Below, piece after piece: positions 15,553 to 19,589 of a stretch of DNA of 19,589 bases; positions within the stretch are counted from its first letter, which is position 1; every line of letters begins with the position of its first letter. The translations under genes were made by a program, and so were the position numbers. Under the pieces are notes generated by a model. That model had not been told where the DNA came from. It made no database searches and was given only the letters and a program-made list of their open reading frames with translations. Origin of the DNA: Thermoplasmata archaeon (lineage in GTDB: Archaea; Thermoplasmatota; Thermoplasmata; Thermoplasmatales; Thermoplasmataceae); NCBI GenBank assembly GCA_021845155.1, contig JAKBSB010000005.1:1-19589 (forward strand), written 5' to 3'.

Positions 15553-15560
15553 ACTTTATT
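15553..15560 (+). promoter_or_regulatory. TATA-like box for the TOPRIM-rnz pair
   Basis: ACTTTATT is centred about 28 bases before the ATG at 15584 and 19 before that at 15575. No Shine-Dalgarno site is seen, so 15584 with a leaderless message is the preferred start. Confidence 0.33.
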
Positions 15561-15583
15561 CACTTGTATTATTTATGCAATCA

Positions 15584-15982
15584 ATGCAGCCTGACCACAC
15601 GGGAATGCTGAAAATTATTGAGAAGTACAGAGAGAAAAACCTGAATGTACCTGTTGTTGTTGAGGGTAAAAATGATGTGAACAGCCTTCGGGAAATTGAA
15701 TTTACCGGGGAGATAATAATCTTCAACAAAGGCCTGAGTATCATAAGATTCTCGGAAGAGTTGAGAATGAAACATGACGCCATAATCATTCTGACCGATT
15801 TTGACAGGAGGGGAAGAAGATTGAGGGACGACATAGAGAAATTCTTCATGAGTTCTGGGGGTTCCGTGGACACTTATCTCTGGGAATACCTGAACCGGTA
15901 TTCAGGTGTTAAAACAGTGGAGGAGATCCCATTTGCACTGAGCAGATCCATTATGCGTCCCGCACAGGCTGGGAAATCATAA
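15584..15982 (+). CDS. Small stand-alone TOPRIM-domain protein
   Basis: The product is about 132 residues and consists of one TOPRIM domain, the metal-binding fold of primases, topoisomerases, OLD nucleases and RNase M5. The conserved glutamate is E27 in VVVEGKNDVNSLR and the DxD pair is D72/D74 in ILTDFDRRGRRL. It resembles the small archaeal primase-like/UPF0292 group, whose role is not established. In-frame ATGs also occur at 15575 and 15605, and a longer frame reaches back to 15482 inside the helicase gene. The position relative to the TATA-like box favours 15584. RNase Z begins 24 bases after its stop, so a shared message and a role in RNA processing are plausible, but that is inferred from position only. 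Confidence 0.78.
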   Translation: MQPDHTGMLKIIEKYREKNLNVPVVVEGKNDVNSLREIEFTGEIIIFNKGLSIIRFSEELRMKHDAIIILTDFDRRGRRLRDDIEKFFMSSGGSVDTYLWEYLNRYSGVKTVEEIPFALSRSIMRPAQAGKS

Positions 15983-16006
15983 TTAAAGGATCAGGAATCA
16001 GGTTCA

Positions 16007-16960
16007 ATGGCTTCAACGGTTAAGATAACATTTCTCGGCACAGGAGGATCCTGGCCTTTCCCCGGGCGTGGTTTGCCTGCTGTGGCGCTACAGATCGATG
16101 ACACATTGAACCTGCTTGACTGTGGGGAAGGCACACAGAAGCAGATCATGAAGAGCAGTATTTCGTTTATGAAGATCGATAATGTATTCATAACACATTT
16201 TCACGGTGACCATTTCCTTGGACTCCTTGGACTGGTACAGAGTATGTCCTTCAATGGACGGGAGAAAGAACTGAATATTTACGGGCCTCCGGGTGCCATA
16301 AGCATCCTCAGTAATGCACTGAATGTGGGTTTCTATTCATTGAACTTCAGGATAACGCTGAACGAACTACTGCTGAACCGTGAGTATGATTTCGGTTCTT
16401 TCACGGTAACTGCCCACATGAATGACCATCCCGTTCCAGCATACAGCTACAGATTCCACGAAAATGATCTTGTAAAGATTGACGGAGAGAAGGCAAAGAA
16501 GATCGGAATACCCAGCATATTGCTGGAAAAGCTCAGAAGGGATGGCACAGTTATCCATGACGGTAGACTTTTCAGGCTGGCAGAGGTCTCAGCCGGGATA
16601 AGGCATGGAAGAACAGTGGTTTATACCGGTGATACCAGGCCAATGGAGAACATGGCTGAGTTTGCAAAGGATGCAGATGTCTTCATACATGACACCACAA
16701 CCGATTCAACCCTTGAACCTAAGGTAAATGAGTTTGGGCACAGTTCCTCCAGGCAGGCTGCTGAAATTGCACTGAAAGCTGAAGTCAAGAGATTATACCT
16801 GTTCCATTACAGCCCCCGTGTCGAAAGAACTGATATTCTTGTTGAAGAGGCACGTGCCATATTCCCGGAATCATACGCCAGCAAAGAAATGATGGAATAC
16901 GATGTACCGGCAAGGAAAGTTTCAGAGATTCAGGATGATCAAGATTCTGTCACAGTGTAA
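16007..16960 (+). CDS. rnz: Ribonuclease Z (tRNA 3' endonuclease)
   Basis: RNase Z cleaves the 3' trailer from tRNA precursors. The 317-residue protein is a metallo-beta-lactamase-fold enzyme with the RNase Z layout: FLGTGGSWP at the N terminus, LLDCGEGTQ, the zinc motif THFHGDHFLGL (H64, H66, D68, H69), the HPVPAYSYRF strand, the VYTGDTRP motif, the FGHSSSRQAAEIA motif and the LFHYSPR end motif. Length is close to that of other archaeal and bacterial RNase Z proteins. No Shine-Dalgarno site is clear before the ATG. The last 22 bases overlap the end of the convergent SRPBCC gene. Confidence 0.95.
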   Translation: MASTVKITFLGTGGSWPFPGRGLPAVALQIDDTLNLLDCGEGTQKQIMKSSISFMKIDNVFITHFHGDHFLGLLGLVQSMSFNGREKELNIYGPPGAISILSNALNVGFYSLNFRITLNELLLNREYDFGSFTVTAHMNDHPVPAYSYRFHENDLVKIDGEKAKKIGIPSILLEKLRRDGTVIHDGRLFRLAEVSAGIRHGRTVVYTGDTRPMENMAEFAKDADVFIHDTTTDSTLEPKVNEFGHSSSRQAAEIALKAEVKRLYLFHYSPRVERTDILVEEARAIFPESYASKEMMEYDVPARKVSEIQDDQDSVTV

Positions 16961-17367
16961 TCATCCATTCTTCTGATTGCGTTAACAGTCCCCTCCATGA
17001 AATGTTTTTTCAGGGATTCCTTCCTGAAAGCAAGTAATGTGGAGAGTTTTATTTTCCAGGTCACGGTACACTGGGTTTCTCCCGTTTTTTCGAGTTTTAA
17101 TTCTTTTGTGCCCTTGAACGGTCCTGAGAGATAAATTTCCCTTATTATGTGATTCTCTGTGTCCTTCTCGATTTTCATTATTCCAGTTGCAGGGAAAGCA
17201 AACCGGACAGTAAACGTACCATCATTGTTCTTTTTCAGTTCCCTCGTGCCATGCCAGAACTGTGTTATCAGATCATCGTTTGAAGCTAGTTTCCAGATCT
17301 CCTCAACAGTCCCTTTCACGGTCTCCGTGACTTCAAAATCAACATCCCTGAAACCCATCCCGATCAT
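16939..17367 (-). CDS. SRPBCC (START/polyketide-cyclase-like) domain protein
   Basis: This 142-residue protein has the helix-grip pattern of the SRPBCC superfamily: a first strand (DVDFEVTETVKG), then VEEIWKLASNDDLITQFWHGTREL (the helix pair and WxG-like turn typical of START/CoxG/polyketide cyclase proteins), a run of alternating strands, and a long C-terminal helix (FRKESLKKHFMEGTVNAIRRM). Members bind hydrophobic ligands in a central cavity. The ligand here cannot be told. The gene starts 82 bases after dcd, and its frame is also open upstream to about 17482 without a start codon. Starts at 17367 and 17358 are both possible. Its 3' end overlaps rnz by 22 bases. Confidence 0.78.
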   Translation of the reverse strand: MIGMGFRDVDFEVTETVKGTVEEIWKLASNDDLITQFWHGTRELKKNNDGTFTVRFAFPATGIMKIEKDTENHIIREIYLSGPFKGTKELKLEKTGETQCTVTWKIKLSTLLAFRKESLKKHFMEGTVNAIRRMDDYTVTES

Positions 17368-17449
17368 CCCTTTCCTGAACCCGGATGTCTGGAATTCTTC
17401 AAAGAACTTAAAGTATTCCTGAACCTTCTCAGCGTGTCGTATTGAAATA

Positions 17450-17929
17450 TCAAACCTCTTCGACCCCCGAGACTATTCCTCTACTGTTCTGATAATTACC
17501 GGATCTCTCATCATATTTTCTGTCAGCTTCCGTATCCATGCTCTGGAAGACGATCTGTGCAATTCTATCTCCCCTGCATATCTTCACCGTAACCGCTGAA
17601 CTGTTGAAAAATGAAAGTGTTAGATTTCCCCTGAAGCCAGAATCAACTGCGCCAAACGATGCAATGATTCCTCTTCTGGCGTATGAAGACCTGATCCAGA
17701 GTTCTCCCATGGCATTTCGAGGGATGTTCATGTACTCCAGTGTTGAAACGAGAAAGAATGTCATTGGAGGGATTTCAGCCGTCTCGGAATCCTCACTTCC
17801 AGGAATCCTCACCTTTCCAACCCTGAGATCATAACCATTGGGTGTCACGCTTTCCGCTGAGAAATTTTCCGAGATGATCAGACCCTTCTGAACCAGATCG
17901 ACGAGTGTTCTGTCCGAATATATAACCAT
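17450..17929 (-). CDS. dcd: dCTP deaminase / dUTPase family protein, catalytic Glu replaced
   Basis: The family makes dUMP precursors from dCTP or hydrolyses dUTP. The 159-residue protein shows NGYDLRVGKV, FFLVSTLEYMNIP, the phosphate-binding RSSYARRG (80-87), AVDSGFRGNLTL (94-105), GDRIAQIVF and a C-terminal YDERSGNYQNSRG. The fold and most motifs match dCTP deaminases, but the position of the catalytic Glu of the E. coli enzyme (E138 in IVLEFYN) is Ser106 here (TLSFFN). D96, which aligns with the catalytic Asp of dUTPases, is kept. It may therefore act on dUTP rather than deaminate dCTP. It starts six bases after the permease stop. An A/T element (17956-17962) about 28 bases before the ATG suggests an additional leaderless promoter. 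Confidence 0.85.
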   Translation of the reverse strand: MVIYSDRTLVDLVQKGLIISENFSAESVTPNGYDLRVGKVRIPGSEDSETAEIPPMTFFLVSTLEYMNIPRNAMGELWIRSSYARRGIIASFGAVDSGFRGNLTLSFFNSSAVTVKICRGDRIAQIVFQSMDTEADRKYDERSGNYQNSRGIVSGVEEV

Positions 17930-17935
17930 GGGGTG

Positions 17936-19312
17936 TTATGCACCCGTTTTACCTAAATTTTTACCTGTTATTCCTGTAATGTCATAATGCCTTGAAAGCA
18001 CTGAGTAGAGTATTACTGCTGCTGCAAATGACACATAATAGCTTGTGTCAACTCCACCTAAAAGGCTGGAAACAGGCCCGATAAAGATCACACCTGGATT
18101 CATGAATGGTATTGATACCACAATCGACAGAACGTAAGAAACAAACCCGATTTTTTTGAAACCGGGACTTATTCCGGATCTTTTCGAAATCCTGCCCACT
18201 ATGAAGAATTCTGCAATCATGACCCCTATCCATGGAGTTATCCAGTAGTCCAGTATGAAAAGGAATGTTTCGTAAAATGCGTAGAAATTATTGTACCCTA
18301 TAATTCCAAGTGCAATGGAAAATACTGTTACCATGCCTATGATGAAACCACGCCTGATCTTTATCCCCGTGCTTCTCAGCGAAATTGAATTTGAGTAAAG
18401 GTTAAGGGCATTGGCAGAGAGCCCCCCTAGGAATATGGAAATAAGGCCTATGTATCCAAATCTCCCCATGATCGACGCCAGATCTACTGCGGGATTTCCG
18501 TTTGGATTCCCAGATATTACCGCGACCATAAGGCCCGTGATTTCAGCCCAGATTGACGCTACAAAGGAACCCACGAAAGTCCATGTAAAAACATTTCTCT
18601 CCGAAAACCCTGACGGAATAAACCGGGAATAATCGGAAGCATATGGACCCCACGACATTATGTAGGAAAATGATGACGCAAGAACTATTCCAAATCCAAC
18701 GGCTGCGGTGACGCTGTAGCCCGGACTGTATGATGTCAATGCAGACAGGTGGGAGGATGAGATGAATATTATGAAAAGGAACAGAATGCCAAGCACAAGT
18801 GAAAGAATTCTTTCAAATGTGTGTATCCCCCTGTGACCAAGAGATACGGCAAGTGCAACAACAATGGCCACCACTGCAAGTGAGATCACAAAGTAAAGTC
18901 CATGAAACAGTGCGCTGAGGGCAAAAGCTGCCAGTATGAGGTTAACCGAGAGCCAACCTGCCGTGTTCACCCACTGAAGTGATGACATTGCCCTTGAACC
19001 CCTGATACCAAAGGCGAACTTGCTGGAAACCATCTGAGGAAGTCCTGAACGTGGTCCCGTGGAACTCATGATACCAAGAAGTATGGCTCCCAGAAAGCTT
19101 CCAATTGCAAGCGCTGCAATGCTGACTTCAATCCCGAGACCAAGATATATTGGAATGAAACCGACCGCAAAATCACCTATGGTAAGGTTTGATGCGAACC
19201 ATATTGTAAACATTGACCTTGGCTTCAGGTCCCTGCTTTCATTGGAAAGCGGAATAGACAGGTTCTCCTCTGAATCATCCTTCCCGATTTTTACGAACAC
19301 TTGTTCGGTCAT
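17936..19312 (-). CDS. NCS1-family nucleobase permease (cytosine/purine/allantoin type)
   Basis: The 458-residue protein is an integral membrane transporter with about 12 hydrophobic segments after a charged N terminus of about 35 residues. It begins its membrane part with LKPRSMFTIWFASNLTIGDF, typical of the NCS1 (nucleobase:cation symporter-1) family that includes CodB. Other family-like features are the PQMVSSKFAFGIRGS and LQWVNTAGW segments of helix 2-3 and the SWGPYASDYSRFIPS stretch in the middle. The substrate is probably a nucleobase or related ring compound. The dcd gene six bases downstream hints at pyrimidines, which is inference. A TATA box about 27 bases upstream and no ribosome site suggest a leaderless message covering permease, dcd and perhaps the SRPBCC gene. 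Confidence 0.9.
   Translation of the reverse strand: MTEQVFVKIGKDDSEENLSIPLSNESRDLKPRSMFTIWFASNLTIGDFAVGFIPIYLGLGIEVSIAALAIGSFLGAILLGIMSSTGPRSGLPQMVSSKFAFGIRGSRAMSSLQWVNTAGWLSVNLILAAFALSALFHGLYFVISLAVVAIVVALAVSLGHRGIHTFERILSLVLGILFLFIIFISSSHLSALTSYSPGYSVTAAVGFGIVLASSFSYIMSWGPYASDYSRFIPSGFSERNVFTWTFVGSFVASIWAEITGLMVAVISGNPNGNPAVDLASIMGRFGYIGLISIFLGGLSANALNLYSNSISLRSTGIKIRRGFIIGMVTVFSIALGIIGYNNFYAFYETFLFILDYWITPWIGVMIAEFFIVGRISKRSGISPGFKKIGFVSYVLSIVVSIPFMNPGVIFIGPVSSLLGGVDTSYYVSFAAAVILYSVLSRHYDITGITGKNLGKTGA
17956..17962 (-). promoter_or_regulatory. Possible internal TATA-like box for dcd
   Basis: On the minus strand the sequence is AAATTTA within the last codons of the permease gene, about 28 bases before the dcd ATG at 17929. 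With no Shine-Dalgarno site at dcd, this could supply a separate leaderless message. Confidence 0.3.
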
Positions 19313-19335
19313 AGACCATGCAGAGCCGCACGTCT

Positions 19336-19342
19336 TATAAAT
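19336..19342 (-). promoter_or_regulatory. TATA box for the permease-dcd operon
   Basis: On the minus strand it reads ATTTATA, centred 27 bases before the permease ATG at 19312. An ATG at 19319 is out of frame. No Shine-Dalgarno site is present, so this fits leaderless initiation. Confidence 0.5.
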
Positions 19343-19383
19343 TTTAGTTTATTGGAAAGAATGGAATTAACTACATACTTGGA

Positions 19384-19397
19384 CAGTGCCAGCACTG
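19384..19397. promoter_or_regulatory. 14-bp near-perfect palindrome upstream of the permease promoter
   Basis: CAGTGC and GCACTG flank a central CA. The site is about 45 bases upstream of the TATA box of the permease gene, a position where an archaeal activator or repressor could bind. Two more short dyads lie nearby: GTCAAAC (19400-19406) with GTTTGAC (19448-19454), and GTGTTTG (19446-19452) with CAAACAC (19476-19482). Confidence 0.3.
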
Positions 19398-19467
19398 GAG
19401 TCAAACAAACGTTAAGATTCGTCGTGAGATGGATAAACCTTTATAGTGTTTGACATTACAAGCTGTA

Positions 19468-19589
19468 CTAATTAACAAACACCTCCACCCAGTTTTCGCA
19501 GAACGATTTACTCTTCGAAAACTCAATGAAATTTGTCTTAACAGTGTCTATCATCATTTCCTGGTCTTTCATGAATGTCCGGGACACTA
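19468..19589 (-). CDS. Possible 3' end of an unknown gene (cut by window edge)
   Basis: A minus-strand frame is open from the window edge for 39 codons and ends in TAG at 19468-19470. The visible residues include SRTFMKDQEMM, then TVKTNFIEF, and end ENWVEVFVN. The composition is plausible for a protein, but the stretch is too short to identify. On the opposite strand an ATG at 19526 also opens a frame to the edge with a hydrophobic start (MKFVLTVSIIISWSF), so it is unclear which strand is coding. Confidence 0.3.
   Translation of the reverse strand, partial: VSRTFMKDQEMMIDTVKTNFIEFSKSKSFCENWVEVFVN

Overview
The window looks like chromosomal core sequence from an archaeon of the order Thermoplasmatales or a close relative. 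The signs are an archaeal-type SMC with ScpA, FEN1 carrying a C-terminal PCNA-binding box, RadB, archaeal-type ProRS and TyrRS, RNase Z, an Lhr-type helicase and an AbrB-fold mini-regulator. Many genes have a TATA-like box about 23-30 nt before the start codon and no Shine-Dalgarno site (leaderless style), while genes inside operons carry GGAGG or GGTGA sites. No rRNA, tRNA, CRISPR array or complete insertion sequence was seen. The species assignment is inference.

Left part (1-4940): the 3' two thirds of smc, then scpA and a 79-residue tail-anchored membrane protein, all overlapping or translationally coupled. tyrS follows behind its own promoter, converging on a small two-helix membrane protein. 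Next comes about 390 nt with no confident gene, which holds one nested dyad and an open tail downstream of a 53-residue AbrB-type protein.

Middle (5337-9463, all minus strand): proS, a SerB-like HAD phosphatase, radB, fen and the AbrB protein. radB and fen are one nucleotide apart and form a small recombination/repair operon. At 9613-9766 there is a striking isolated unit: a TATA box, a perfect GGAGGTG site and a 23-codon reading frame encoding a peptide that is more than half aspartate, followed by a T-rich tract.

Right part, plus strand (10082-16960): a RecB/Cas4-like PD-(D/E)XK nuclease whose second half looks like a degenerate copy of the first, a flavin-dependent CoA-disulfide reductase/NADH oxidase family enzyme, an Lhr-type helicase with a C-terminal zinc ribbon, a small TOPRIM protein and RNase Z. 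On the minus strand (16939-19312) an NCS1-family nucleobase permease precedes a dCTP deaminase/dUTPase-family protein and an SRPBCC-fold protein, suggesting pyrimidine uptake and nucleotide-pool control. The last bases hold only a possible gene fragment.

The most interesting items are the duplicated nuclease, the polyaspartate micropeptide, the dCTP deaminase homologue lacking the catalytic glutamate, and the membrane-anchored third gene of the smc-scpA cluster where scpB might be expected.
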